The notes beneath the pieces were generated by a model. That model was not told where the DNA came from and ran no database searches. It worked only from the letters and a program-made list of their open reading frames with translations. Below are positions 1-8,717 of a DNA stretch of 19,403 nucleotides, one piece after another. The DNA is taken from contig JAVVUK010000024.1 in assembly GCA_036653215.1 (NCBI GenBank), positions 1 to 19,403 on the forward strand. The letters run 5' to 3'. Positions within the stretch are counted from its first letter, which is position 1. Each line of letters starts with the position of its first letter. The stretch comes from JADFUS01 sp036653215. GTDB lineage: Bacteria > Bacteroidota > Bacteroidia > Bacteroidales > Rikenellaceae. Both the position numbers and the translations under genes were made by a program.

Positions 1-388
1 CTCTGAGTATGCTGGGGCTCAGCTAAACTACATCTTCTATAAGGGTTTTTTTGTTAACATAGACTACACCTTTAAATATAACTACTATGCCGATAGTCAT
101 GGACTTACAAATACTCAAAATCAACTCAACGCAGCCATAGGTAAGAAGTTCTTTAACGACCAATTTGAAGTTCGAGCTACTGGATTTGATATGTTGGCTC
201 AAAATAAAGCAGTATTTCAAAATGTAGGTGATATAAGTATAGATAACACAACTTCCAATATTTTACAACGATATTTTGCTATATCTTTGAGGTGGAAGTT
301 TAACACAATGAAAGGAGGACGTATGCCATCCATGAATTCAGAAGATGGAGGACGTGGCGGTCATGGTCGTCCACAGTTCTCAATGTAG
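1..388 (+). CDS. Outer-membrane beta-barrel protein, 3' end only (TonB-dependent-receptor-like)
   Basis: The reading frame is open from base 2 to the TAG at 386-388, so this is the C-terminal 128 residues of a gene starting outside the window. It alternates polar and aromatic residues as in transmembrane beta strands (for example LNYIFYKGFFVNIDYTF and RYFAISLRWKF), typical of the last strands of Bacteroidota outer-membrane barrels. The last strand is followed by a tail of about 26 residues rich in Gly, Arg, Met and His (GGRMPSMNSEDGGRGGHGR), beyond where a barrel normally stops. The histidine kinase starts 10 bases downstream, so the barrel gene and the two-component pair are probably cotranscribed. 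Barrel identity is inferred from strand pattern and context. The N-terminal domains and any ligand cannot be seen. Confidence 0.75.
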   Translation, partial: SEYAGAQLNYIFYKGFFVNIDYTFKYNYYADSHGLTNTQNQLNAAIGKKFFNDQFEVRATGFDMLAQNKAVFQNVGDISIDNTTSNILQRYFAISLRWKFNTMKGGRMPSMNSEDGGRGGHGRPQFSM

Positions 389-397
389 TTGTATAGT

Positions 398-1549
398 ATG
401 AAAAAGTTAAAGATCATATTGCCACATATCCTCTCGTGGGGAGTGGCGCTCTTCATCGCTATTGTCACAAACATAAATTTTGTGGAGTTCGACCAAGAGC
501 AACGTAGTGCTTTTTTTCAAGATAATATGCCTATATGGTGTGTATATGTGGTTTTCTTTTATCTCTGCTATCTGTTGATAATTCCAAAGACCCTTTTTAA
601 AAAGAGATATGTCGCTTTCCCGTTTACCCTTATAATCCTTTTCTTAGGCTCTTTTTTTATCATTAATAGAGAAAAGACAGATATATATAAGGGCTTTTTG
701 AAAGAGCGAATTATAGAGGTTTCAAATGACCATGCCATTTCTGCAGATAGGGCAGAGCATAGAGTGCAGAGTCTCGAAAGAAGACTTGTGGAGGTGGAGT
801 CACATCGTAACTCTATAAATATATTCGCCCCTCATAGTAGCCACACTTCATACACTCTGTTTTTCGTGTTTGTGGTGGCTTTGGGGATCACCATGTTGCG
901 TAAGTGGCAGGAATATCAAAGGGCGGCGGAAGAGGCTCGACAAAGGCAAACGGAGTCTGAACTTTCATACCTTAAACAACAGATAAACCCTCATTTTCTT
1001 TTTAATGCGCTCAACTCTATCTATTCGCTTATCATTTCTACATCTCCAGATGCTGGAGACGCTGTTTTAAAGTTGTCAGCTATATTGCGTTATATGCTTT
1101 ATGAAACAGACAAGACTACTGTCTCTCTTTCTAAAGAGTTAGATATGATTAACGATTATTTATCGCTTCAAAAACTAAAATGTACCTCAGCAACAAAAGT
1201 AACCTTTGTATATAATGGAGATGTCGACAATCGGTCGTTACCTCCTTTAATTCTTATTCCATTTATTGAAAATGCCTTCAAATACGGATCCGATAATGTG
1301 CACGACTCGTTTATAGATATATCTATTGCCATAAAAGAAAATACTCTTTTCTTCGAAGTCCAAAATAGAATTGTCTGCCCTCGTAAGGAGAGTGTAAGTA
1401 GCGGCATAGGTATTGCCAATATAAAACGACGATTAGAACTTATATATCATGACAAATATTTATTAACTACAAAAGAACACGATGATATATTTTTTGTATC
1501 TTTGCAGATACCTATAAATAATATATCATATGCGATGTTTGGCAATTGA
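398..1549 (+). CDS. LytS/YehU-type sensor histidine kinase
   Basis: A membrane sensor kinase of the His_kinase (PF06580) type that pairs with LytTR regulators. The ATG at 398 gives 383 residues; a TTG at 389 in the same frame would add only three and is less likely. Hydrophobic segments lie near residues 5-25, 46-63, 72-89 and 152-167. Between the third and fourth is a charged stretch that may form an extracytoplasmic sensor region. A charged, probably coiled-coil linker (170-190) follows. The H-box INPHFLFNALNS contains the phospho-accepting His199. The N-box IPFIENAFKYG has Asn292, and the G-box GIGIANIKRRLELIY starts near 336. All kinase motifs look intact. The stop lies 20 bases inside the response regulator gene, indicating translational coupling. 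The signal sensed is unknown. Confidence 0.93.
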   Translation: MKKLKIILPHILSWGVALFIAIVTNINFVEFDQEQRSAFFQDNMPIWCVYVVFFYLCYLLIIPKTLFKKRYVAFPFTLIILFLGSFFIINREKTDIYKGFLKERIIEVSNDHAISADRAEHRVQSLERRLVEVESHRNSINIFAPHSSHTSYTLFFVFVVALGITMLRKWQEYQRAAEEARQRQTESELSYLKQQINPHFLFNALNSIYSLIISTSPDAGDAVLKLSAILRYMLYETDKTTVSLSKELDMINDYLSLQKLKCTSATKVTFVYNGDVDNRSLPPLILIPFIENAFKYGSDNVHDSFIDISIAIKENTLFFEVQNRIVCPRKESVSSGIGIANIKRRLELIYHDKYLLTTKEHDDIFFVSLQIPINNISYAMFGN

Positions 1550-2207
1550 TGATGAACCTTTGGCTTTATCTGTTGTAGAGCATTTTTGTAGTAAGACGCC
1601 TTCAATAGAACTTGTCGCTACCTTTAATGATAGTGTTCAAGGTTTACAATTTTTAAAAGAGAACAATATTGACATTCTCTTTTTAGATATCAACATCCCA
1701 CACCTAAATGGCATCGAGCTTGCTCGTCTTTTGCCCCCTTCAGTAAAAGTAATCTTCACTACCGCATATCAAAATTTTGCTATTGATGGCTTTGAGTTGC
1801 GTGCTGTCGATTATCTCTTAAAGCCTTTTTCTTTCGATCGCTTCTCACGTGCGGTGTCCCATGCTATACATCTTATATCTTTGGAAAAGGAAAATGTGAA
1901 AGATGATTTCCTTACCGTCAAAGCCGATTACGCAAGTCGTAACATCCTTATTTCAAGCATTATGTATGTAGAGGGACTCAAAGATTATGTTAAGCTACAT
2001 ACTGAAGATAAAGCCATTGTAGTAAAATCTACCATGAAGTCAATAACTTCTTCTTTAGAGTGTTATGGATTTGTGCGTGTGCATAGGTCTTACACAATAA
2101 ACATAAAAAAGGTCAGTTCTTATAATAATAGCGTGATTATTATTGATAATGGAGACAAAATACCATTGGGAGATCAATTTAAAAGTGATTTTTTTAAAAA
2201 AATATAA
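1530..2207 (+). CDS. LytTR-family response regulator
   Basis: A cytoplasmic transcription factor phosphorylated by the kinase just upstream. Residues 1-120 form a receiver domain: the acidic pair at 7-8 (IDDEP), the phospho-acceptor Asp53 in FLDINIPHLNG, Thr77/78 in IFTTAYQ, and Lys98 in DYLLKPF. Residues 125-225 form a LytTR DNA-binding domain, recognisable from the MYVEGLKDYVKLH segment, the VRVHRSYTIN segment near 190 and the IPLGDQFK ending. The length (225 aa) is normal for LytR/AlgR-type regulators. The start overlaps the kinase by 20 bases. Targets are unknown. The upstream barrel gene is one candidate and the SusC/SusD pair starting 260 bases downstream is another, but nothing in the sequence proves either. 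Confidence 0.95.
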   Translation: MRCLAIDDEPLALSVVEHFCSKTPSIELVATFNDSVQGLQFLKENNIDILFLDINIPHLNGIELARLLPPSVKVIFTTAYQNFAIDGFELRAVDYLLKPFSFDRFSRAVSHAIHLISLEKENVKDDFLTVKADYASRNILISSIMYVEGLKDYVKLHTEDKAIVVKSTMKSITSSLECYGFVRVHRSYTINIKKVSSYNNSVIIIDNGDKIPLGDQFKSDFFKKI

Positions 2208-2371
2208 TCGTTAAGCAATAATCATGCAATATGGTAGTTTTATTATTAGAAACAAAGTAAATTTCATCATTTAACTTACAATATATCGTATATCTATACC
2301 TGTAATTGCTTTTATTTATTCATTTAAAAGCTCTTGAAAGGAGAGAGGACACACTAAAAGTAAATAAAAAT

Positions 2372-2402
2372 TTTGTAATTACAGATAGTAAACGTATTTT
2401 TG
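2372..2402 (+). promoter_or_regulatory. Bacteroidota-type promoter of the SusC/SusD pair
   Basis: TTTG at 2372-2375 is followed after 19 bases by TATTTTTG at 2395-2402. This fits the Bacteroidota housekeeping consensus TTTG-N19-21-TAnnTTTG exactly. The expected transcript start near 2406 gives a leader of about 60 AT-rich bases before the ATG at 2467. The rest of the 259-base gap behind the response regulator shows nothing clear. Confidence 0.8.
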
Positions 2403-2466
2403 TAAAAATTAAAAAGAAATAAATTAATTTAAACAAACCTAAAGTATTAACCAAAAAAAAATTGTT

Positions 2467-5400
2467 ATGGGAATTACAGCTTTACACAAAGTACGCAAAT
2501 TTGCCTTCATGGTACTTGCCGTGCTTATCCCTTCTCTGACATTTGCTCAGAGCTACACTCTTAAAGGTGTAGTTAACGATGATAATGGTGCTCCGCTTGC
2601 GGGAACTACAATCATCAAGGGTACGACAGGTGAGGGAACAATCTCAGGAGCAGACGGCTCTTTTGAACTCTCTGTTAAGAAAGGAGATGTCCTAGCATTC
2701 TCTTTTATCGGTTACCTTGACAATGAAATCACTATTTCAGGTCAATCTAACTTATCAGTAAAAATGGTAGCAAATGCTTCAAAACTTGGAGACGTCGTTG
2801 TCGTTGGTTATGGTAGAATGCGTAGAGCAGACGTTACCGCAGCCATCACTTCAGTTGACGTTGATGAACTTAAGACAGTTGCAACCTCAGACCCAATGGC
2901 GGCTCTTCAAGGTCGTGTATCGGGTGTTAATATCCAAAAAACAAGTGGTCTTGCCGGTAGTGGAGTCGCTGTTAAAATCCGTGGTGTAAGTACATTCGGT
3001 AACAGTGAGCCTCTTTACATTATCGACGGTTTCCCTGGTAACATCTCAAGTGTCAGCCCATCTGATATTGAGTCTCTTCAAATCCTTAAGGACGGTGCTG
3101 CATCTGCAATCTACGGTTCTGAGGCTGCGAATGGTGTTGTTATCGTAACTACAAAATCTGGTAAAAAAGGTGCTGTGAAAATTGAGTTCAACGCTTATGT
3201 TTCAGCAAACCAAATTGCAAACCAATTTGACCTTCTTGACTCTAAAGGTTTCCAAACTGTACAAAAATCTGTTTATGAAAATGCTGGTAAAAAAGCACCT
3301 AAATATGCAACAGAACCAGCTAAATACAATACAGATTGGCAAGATGAGATATTCCGTACAGGTTTCTCTCAAAACTACAGTATCAACGTATCTGGTGGTA
3401 CCGAAAATATTAACGTAGCAGCAGGTGCTAACTACACAGACGATATGGGGGTTGCTATTGGTAACCGTTACAATCGTAAAGATGCTTATGTAAAGGCTCA
3501 GTTAACAAAAAACTGTTTCGTATTTGATGCTAAGATGTCATATATGGGAAGCGATCGTTCTGTCCCTACATATAATATTAAGGACTTATATATGATTGCT
3601 CCACTTGTATCTGTATATGCAGACCCTGATTTCGTTAAAGACCCTACTACAAAATATGGTCTTACAAGTGATTATGGTGTTGGTGGTGTGAATAACCCTA
3701 TTGCTGACCATGAAAATAGAACTGACGACCGTAAAACACAACGTGTAACAGCTCAAGCATCTATTACAATCAACTTTACAGATTGGTTGTCTTTACGTTC
3801 TGGTTACTCTTTTTCTTCTACAAACTATCGTGGTACAACACATGGTGCCCCTTACGTAAGTAACTCTCAACAACCTAACCTATATGCTTCAAATAGCGAC
3901 TATCGTACACAAAATATGAAGCAAGTTGTTACAAACGCTCTTACTTTTGACAAAAAATTCAACAAGCACTCTCTTAACATCATGTTAGGTATGCAAGCTG
4001 ATATGAGTGATTATAATGAAGTATATGCAGACGTTACAGGTAAAACAACTATATATGGTGTAAAAGACGGTAACCTTACAACAGAAACAGTTCCTGCAGG
4101 TTTTGCTGATACATCATTCCCTACTATTAACGCAGGTGAAGGTGGTACATATAGTGCAAGTGGATACTATAATGAGTATAATCGTTTATCATATTTTGGT
4201 CGTGTAAACTACAACTATGATAACAAATACCTTGTACAAGCAACAATACGTCGTGATGCTTCTTCTTACTTCGGTAAAAACAATCGTTGGGGTACGTTCC
4301 CTTCAGTTGCAGTGGGTTGGAGAATTACACAAGAAAACTTCTTCCCTAAAAACACAGCGGTTGATGATTTGAAAATACGTGCTTCTTATGGTCAAATAGG
4401 TAATGAGGCTGCTCTTAGTCCTTATTCTTATGAAACTCTTATGTACACAAGTTCAAATATGTGGGGTGCTTATGTACAAGGTGGTAATCCTTGGATAGGG
4501 ATGTTTGCTCCTAATGTTGAAAACGGTGACCTTAAATGGGAAACAACAGAATCTATAAATGCTGGTATTGACTATGCTTTCTTCAAAAGTCGTTTGACAG
4601 GTTCGTTCAACTGGTATCAAACTACTACTAAGAACTTGCTTATTACAAAAGAAGTTCCACCTTCATCAGCTGTTAACTCTCCTATTATGAACGTTGGTAC
4701 AATACGTAATAGAGGTATCGAATTTGAAGCTCGTTGGGCTGAAACTCGTGGAGATTGGGATTACAATATTGGCTTGATCGTTTCTACTACTAAAAATAAA
4801 GTGTTGAAACTATCTAGTCCAGACCAAACTTTAGTAGGTAAAGGTCTTAAATATGGTGATGCTCACTTCCCTAATGCTACACGTGAAGGAGGTTCTATAG
4901 GTGAATATTTCTTATATAAAACAGATGGTATCTTCCAAACTAATGCTGAAGCAGCAAACTATAAATATACATGGGTAGACGAGCAAGGTAAAACACAAGA
5001 AAAACCTATTCAACCTAAAGCTAAAGCTGGTGACTTGAAATTTGTTGATGTTAACAATGATGGTAAGATAGATGCTAACGATAAAGAATCTATGGGTTCT
5101 GGTATTCCTAAAGCTGAAGTTTCTCTATCATTAGGTTTCGGTTGGAAAGGTATTGACTTTAGTGCTTTATTAGGTTCAGGTTGGGGACATAAGTTATACA
5201 ATGGTAACAGATACTTATACGAAGGTATGGAATCTACTTCAAATATGTTCGCCTCTACTCTTAATGCTTGGACTCCTGAAAATCCAGGTTCTTCAATGCC
5301 ACGTGCGGTCCTTGCTGACCCTAATGGTAACACTTTAGAGAGTGATCGTTTCCTTGAAAATGGTAATTTTATACGTCTTCGTCAAGTTCAAATAGGTTAT

Positions 5401-5619
5401 ACATTGCCTTCAAGAATGACTAAAAAGGCATATATCGACAGAGTTAGATTTTACGTGTCAGCAGAAAACCTATGGACTTGGACAAATTACTCTGGTATAG
5501 ATCCTGAATTTGGTGTTACAAGTAGTGATCCTAGATATGGTATCTTATCTACAGGTGTGGACAACTTGATATATCCATTTACTAAGTCATATATCTTTGG
5601 TGTTCAGATATCATTCTAA
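2467..5619 (+). CDS. SusC/RagA-family TonB-linked outer-membrane transporter
   Basis: A 1050-residue outer-membrane channel that, with its SusD-like partner, takes up a nutrient using TonB energy. A signal peptide covers residues 1-27 (hydrophobic FMVLAVLIPSLTFA, cleavage before Gln28). A carboxypeptidase-regulatory-like domain spans about 30-105 (LKGVVNDDNGAPLAGTTI, FSFIGY). The VVVVGYG signature (110-116) leads into the plug, with GRVSGV, IRGVSTFG, YIIDGFP and DIESLQILKDGAASAIYG. The remainder is the barrel, including a DVNNDGKID loop near 861 and a terminal Phe typical of outer-membrane barrels. No STN domain is visible, so anti-sigma signalling is unlikely. Codons favour GGT, CGT and AAC, which suggests high expression. 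The SusD gene follows after 22 bases. With no neighbouring polysaccharide enzymes, the substrate could be a glycan, a peptide (as with RagAB) or something else. Confidence 0.96.
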   Translation: MGITALHKVRKFAFMVLAVLIPSLTFAQSYTLKGVVNDDNGAPLAGTTIIKGTTGEGTISGADGSFELSVKKGDVLAFSFIGYLDNEITISGQSNLSVKMVANASKLGDVVVVGYGRMRRADVTAAITSVDVDELKTVATSDPMAALQGRVSGVNIQKTSGLAGSGVAVKIRGVSTFGNSEPLYIIDGFPGNISSVSPSDIESLQILKDGAASAIYGSEAANGVVIVTTKSGKKGAVKIEFNAYVSANQIANQFDLLDSKGFQTVQKSVYENAGKKAPKYATEPAKYNTDWQDEIFRTGFSQNYSINVSGGTENINVAAGANYTDDMGVAIGNRYNRKDAYVKAQLTKNCFVFDAKMSYMGSDRSVPTYNIKDLYMIAPLVSVYADPDFVKDPTTKYGLTSDYGVGGVNNPIADHENRTDDRKTQRVTAQASITINFTDWLSLRSGYSFSSTNYRGTTHGAPYVSNSQQPNLYASNSDYRTQNMKQVVTNALTFDKKFNKHSLNIMLGMQADMSDYNEVYADVTGKTTIYGVKDGNLTTETVPAGFADTSFPTINAGEGGTYSASGYYNEYNRLSYFGRVNYNYDNKYLVQATIRRDASSYFGKNNRWGTFPSVAVGWRITQENFFPKNTAVDDLKIRASYGQIGNEAALSPYSYETLMYTSSNMWGAYVQGGNPWIGMFAPNVENGDLKWETTESINAGIDYAFFKSRLTGSFNWYQTTTKNLLITKEVPPSSAVNSPIMNVGTIRNRGIEFEARWAETRGDWDYNIGLIVSTTKNKVLKLSSPDQTLVGKGLKYGDAHFPNATREGGSIGEYFLYKTDGIFQTNAEAANYKYTWVDEQGKTQEKPIQPKAKAGDLKFVDVNNDGKIDANDKESMGSGIPKAEVSLSLGFGWKGIDFSALLGSGWGHKLYNGNRYLYEGMESTSNMFASTLNAWTPENPGSSMPRAVLADPNGNTLESDRFLENGNFIRLRQVQIGYTLPSRMTKKAYIDRVRFYVSAENLWTWTNYSGIDPEFGVTSSDPRYGILSTGVDNLIYPFTKSYIFGVQISF

Positions 5620-5641
5620 TAATAATTAAAAATAGAAAGTG

Positions 5642-7186
5642 ATGAAAAAAATAATATATTCGTTCTTAGCATTAGCTTTGTTGCTTACAACAGCTGGATG
5701 TGCGGACATGTTAGACCTAAAATCGCCTGACCAATTAACGGAGGATAAGTTCTATCGTGACGAAAAAGATGCATTATCATCTTTAGCTTATGCTTATGCT
5801 CAAGTTGATGGTCCAGATTCATGGGCGTATTCTGAGGTGAAATTTCCTGTTGAGGAATTTCATACAGACCTTGTAGAGACAGGTAGTGATGTTGCAAACT
5901 ATATTGACTGGCAACAACTCTTCAACCTTACAAATACCAATGCCAATACTCAAACAGGTTCTTATTGGGAACGTGCTTATTTAGGTATCCTTTGTGCAAA
6001 CCAAACTATCGCAGGTACAAAGCGTGTTCCTGAAGGTAAAATTGATGAAGGTGTAAGAAAAAACATTATTTCAGAAGCTCGTTTCCTTAGAGCTTATTAC
6101 CACCTTGTTCTTCAAATGAACTGGAGACAAATAATCATTAGAGATGTACCTACAGTTGCATCTAATATAGATAAGAATCTTGCTACTCGTGCCGAATCAT
6201 GGAAGTTTATCATTGATGAACTTAACGATTGTGCTGATGGCCTTCTTGATGCCCAACCTGCTTCACAAGCTGGTCGTGTTACAAAGAATGCAGCTTATGC
6301 TTATCTTGGCTTTGCTCTTGTAAATAAAGCTTATGAAACAGAGACTGGTGACTATGTCGCTTCTCCAAACGCAACTACTTTAGCTGAAGCTATCACAGCA
6401 TTAGACAAAGTGACAGGAGTATCTCTAAATCCAGATTTCATATCTATGTTTGACGGTACTGGTGAAAATAGCTCTGAATCTATTTTTGAACGTCAATTTA
6501 GCGCAAGTACAGACAACAAATTTTGGGTTATTACTCGTCACCACCAATGGTTACGTACAGCACCTCTTGGAGGTTGGGATGAGATACGTCCATCACAATT
6601 TGCTTACGATCAGTTAACAAAAGAGAAAAATGGTGCAGAATATGACAAACGTGCTTATGCGACAATCTTATTCTCTTGTGACTATTATAACGACCCTGCA
6701 ACATTCCCTTATACCAAAGGTAAAAATGATACTTTTGATAAGGTTTTTAAAGAAGAAAAACGTACTCCTGTTTCATCTTTCCGCAAATATCTTCCATCAA
6801 CAAGAGCGGAACTTGATATGGATATCTTAGGTACTAATGTTCCTCTTATGCGTTATGCTAACGTTCTTCTTCTTAAAGCTGAGGCTTTAGCACAAACAGG
6901 TAGGGGCGCAGAAGCAATCGCTATTGTAGATAATATCAGATCTGTTCACGGTGGAATGCCTGCTACAACAGAAAAAGATGCTATGAAGGCTATTGAGCAC
7001 GAACGTATCATGGAATTTACTTTGGAAAACTCTCGTTTCTTCGACTTACGTCGTTGGGGTAAATTAAGTAATCTTGATATAATGAGTGAAGATAAAACAA
7101 CAATCGTTAGAAAATTCGATCCGTCAAAAAATCTTTATTTCCCTATTCCTGTTAAAGAAACAAACTCAAACACAGCTATAAAATAA
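5642..7186 (+). CDS. SusD/RagB-family surface nutrient-binding lipoprotein
   Basis: The outer-membrane lipoprotein that caps the SusC-like transporter and binds its substrate. The ATG at 5642 gives 514 residues; a GTG directly before it (5639) adds only one residue and is not preferred. A lipoprotein signal peptide ends in the lipobox TAGC with Cys20 as the lipidated residue. The SusD hallmarks are an N-terminal SPDQLTEDKFY segment, helical TPR-like repeats including MRYANVLLLKAEALAQTG near 400, and the C-terminal signature ENSRFFDLRRWG near 461. Length is in the usual range. A strong terminator 24 bases behind the stop closes the two-gene operon. Substrate specificity cannot be read from the sequence. 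Confidence 0.96.
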   Translation: MKKIIYSFLALALLLTTAGCADMLDLKSPDQLTEDKFYRDEKDALSSLAYAYAQVDGPDSWAYSEVKFPVEEFHTDLVETGSDVANYIDWQQLFNLTNTNANTQTGSYWERAYLGILCANQTIAGTKRVPEGKIDEGVRKNIISEARFLRAYYHLVLQMNWRQIIIRDVPTVASNIDKNLATRAESWKFIIDELNDCADGLLDAQPASQAGRVTKNAAYAYLGFALVNKAYETETGDYVASPNATTLAEAITALDKVTGVSLNPDFISMFDGTGENSSESIFERQFSASTDNKFWVITRHHQWLRTAPLGGWDEIRPSQFAYDQLTKEKNGAEYDKRAYATILFSCDYYNDPATFPYTKGKNDTFDKVFKEEKRTPVSSFRKYLPSTRAELDMDILGTNVPLMRYANVLLLKAEALAQTGRGAEAIAIVDNIRSVHGGMPATTEKDAMKAIEHERIMEFTLENSRFFDLRRWGKLSNLDIMSEDKTTIVRKFDPSKNLYFPIPVKETNSNTAIK

Positions 7187-7210
7187 TATTTATATTATAA
7201 CAATAATCAA

Positions 7211-7247
7211 GCAGAGATCACGATTTTTCGTGGTCTCTGCTTTTTTT
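7211..7247 (+). terminator. Rho-independent terminator after the SusC/SusD operon
   Basis: A 13-bp stem (7211-7223 with 7228-7240, one G-U pair) with a four-T loop is followed by seven T residues at 7241-7247. It lies 24 bases behind the SusD stop codon. Confidence 0.92.
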
Positions 7248-7280
7248 ATGGCTTACAGTAATAGATAAACTATATTTTTC

Positions 7281-7288
7281 TATCTTTG
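7281..7288 (+). promoter_or_regulatory. Probable -7 element for the cation transporter gene
   Basis: TATCTTTG matches the Bacteroidota -7 consensus TAnnTTTG and lies 28 bases before the ATG at 7317. No TTTG is found 19-21 bases upstream, so only the -7 half is supported. The upstream terminator separates it from the SusD operon, so an independent promoter is expected here. Confidence 0.5.
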
Positions 7289-7316
7289 TGGGAGGTAAGA
7301 TAAATAATCAATAACG

Positions 7317-8306
7317 ATGAACGAAGATATATTAAAACAAAAGGTACAAAGGGTTATTGTCATAATCGGTTTTCTGATTTTATGCGGTAAGTTTATTGCC
7401 TTTTTCTTAACCAATTCTGTTGGTATCTTGACCGATGCTATGGAAAGTATAGTCAACGTCATCGCTGGGCTTGTGAGCCTGTATAGTCTCTATTACGCTG
7501 CTAAACCTAAAGACAAAGGACATCCATATGGACACGGCAAGGCAGAGCTTATATCCGCCTCTTTGGAGGGCATTCTTATAATGGTGGCTGGAGGGATAAT
7601 AATCTATGAAGGTGTTATGCGTCTTTTTAACCCTGCGACAATAGAGAAGTTAGATATAGGTATCGTCGTTATAGCTGTTGCTGGATTGTTAAACTACATC
7701 ATGGGTGTATATAGTATACGTGTAGGCAAGAAATATAAATCTATGGCTCTTGTTGCCGGAGGAAAGCATCTTCAGTCGGATACCTATTCTACAATAGGTC
7801 TTGTTATAGGATTGCTAATCCTTTATTTTACTAACATAACATGGATAGATAGTGCTCTTGCTCTTATCTTTGGCTCTATAATCCTTATCACAGGGATTGG
7901 TATATTACGTAAGACAACGGGTAACTTGATGGATAAGGCCGATAATCAGATATTGGAAGAGATGCTCGAATTTATTGTTGAAAAGCGAGAAAAGGAGTGG
8001 ATTGACATTCATAATATGCGTATCATAAAATCGGGAAGTTACTATTTTGTCGATTGTGACCTCACTCTGCCATGGTTTTATACCATTGCTCAAGGACACG
8101 ACTCATGTGATAAACTTGAAGCCGTAATTACATCCTATCATCCTCGAATAATCTTACTCACACATATGGATTCGTGTAAAGAGAGTTTCTGTTCACATTG
8201 TTCACTCGATAGTTGCATATATAGAAATGAGCCTTTCGTGGCTCCGCTGACCTTGACCATAGATGTAATAACAAATACCGATCGAGAACCGGAGATGCCT
8301 GTCTAA
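7317..8306 (+). CDS. Cation diffusion facilitator (CDF) family metal transporter
   Basis: A 329-residue inner-membrane exporter of divalent metal ions by proton antiport. Residues 10-200 hold six predicted membrane segments. The family motif SVGILTDAMESIVNV sits in the second, and HPYGHGKAE follows in the loop (residues 69-77). The fifth segment carries the metal-binding pair His151/Asp155 (HLQSD). By alignment with E. coli YiiP, the two TM2 metal ligands (Asp-xxx-Asp) are Glu43 and Asn47 here. That is a subfamily trait I have seen in other CDF proteins, so the metal may differ from zinc. Residues 205-285 form the cytoplasmic domain. The tail adds a cysteine cluster at C287, C292, C295 and C300 (SCKESFCSHCSLDSC). 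The gene stands alone. The metal cannot be assigned from sequence. Confidence 0.92.
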   Translation: MNEDILKQKVQRVIVIIGFLILCGKFIAFFLTNSVGILTDAMESIVNVIAGLVSLYSLYYAAKPKDKGHPYGHGKAELISASLEGILIMVAGGIIIYEGVMRLFNPATIEKLDIGIVVIAVAGLLNYIMGVYSIRVGKKYKSMALVAGGKHLQSDTYSTIGLVIGLLILYFTNITWIDSALALIFGSIILITGIGILRKTTGNLMDKADNQILEEMLEFIVEKREKEWIDIHNMRIIKSGSYYFVDCDLTLPWFYTIAQGHDSCDKLEAVITSYHPRIILLTHMDSCKESFCSHCSLDSCIYRNEPFVAPLTLTIDVITNTDREPEMPV

Positions 8307-8315
8307 ATTTTACAT

Positions 8316-8498
8316 TCAGTTATAGTTGTTTTTGTAAACATCATCATTTGTTTTTAAAATGCTGCTTACCCATAGACCTATAAAAAAAGCAATTAATGCA
8401 GTTATAGTATAACTAATAGGTAAAAATATAATTCCTAAAATTATAGCAAATAGTATCATAATTATTATTGCTATAACAGCCCATTTATTCCTCATCAT
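8316..8498 (-). CDS. Possible small membrane protein (60 aa)
   Basis: An unrecognised ORF of 60 residues starting MMRNKW. Two hydrophobic segments (about 6-27 and 30-47) are joined by a short PISYT turn and followed by a polar tail (KTNDDVYKNN). The positively charged start suggests a two-helix inner-membrane protein. It is convergent with the cation transporter and ends 9 bases from its stop. No good promoter is seen upstream on the minus strand; TACTTTTG (complement of 8605-8612) fits the -7 pattern but lacks a -33 partner. The region is AT-rich, where chance hydrophobic ORFs are common, so this is only moderately supported. Confidence 0.45.
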   Translation of the reverse strand: MMRNKWAVIAIIIMILFAIILGIIFLPISYTITALIAFFIGLWVSSILKTNDDVYKNNYN

Positions 8499-8537
8499 CT
8501 TAAAATTTATGATATATGTTTGTCATCGACTATATCA

Positions 8538-8581
8538 GACATAATTATTAAATGAGTCTTAAGTGAGATATTAATTATGTC
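8538..8581. repeat. Inverted repeat, 10-bp arms
   Basis: GACATAATTA at 8538-8547 is the exact reverse complement of TAATTATGTC at 8572-8581. The 24-base centre contains the palindrome CTTAAG (8558-8563). No T-run follows, so it does not look like a terminator. It could be a regulator site upstream of the small minus-strand ORF. Confidence 0.5.
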
Positions 8582-8717
8582 GTTATAGTATATATGTATA
8601 TATACAAAAGTAGTGTACTATGCTAAAATGTAATTATCATAGTGTGAATATTTAGGTTCAGATTTCACAATCGTCGCCATTATAGGTTCTCATACAACAA
8701 TATATTATCATTAGAAC

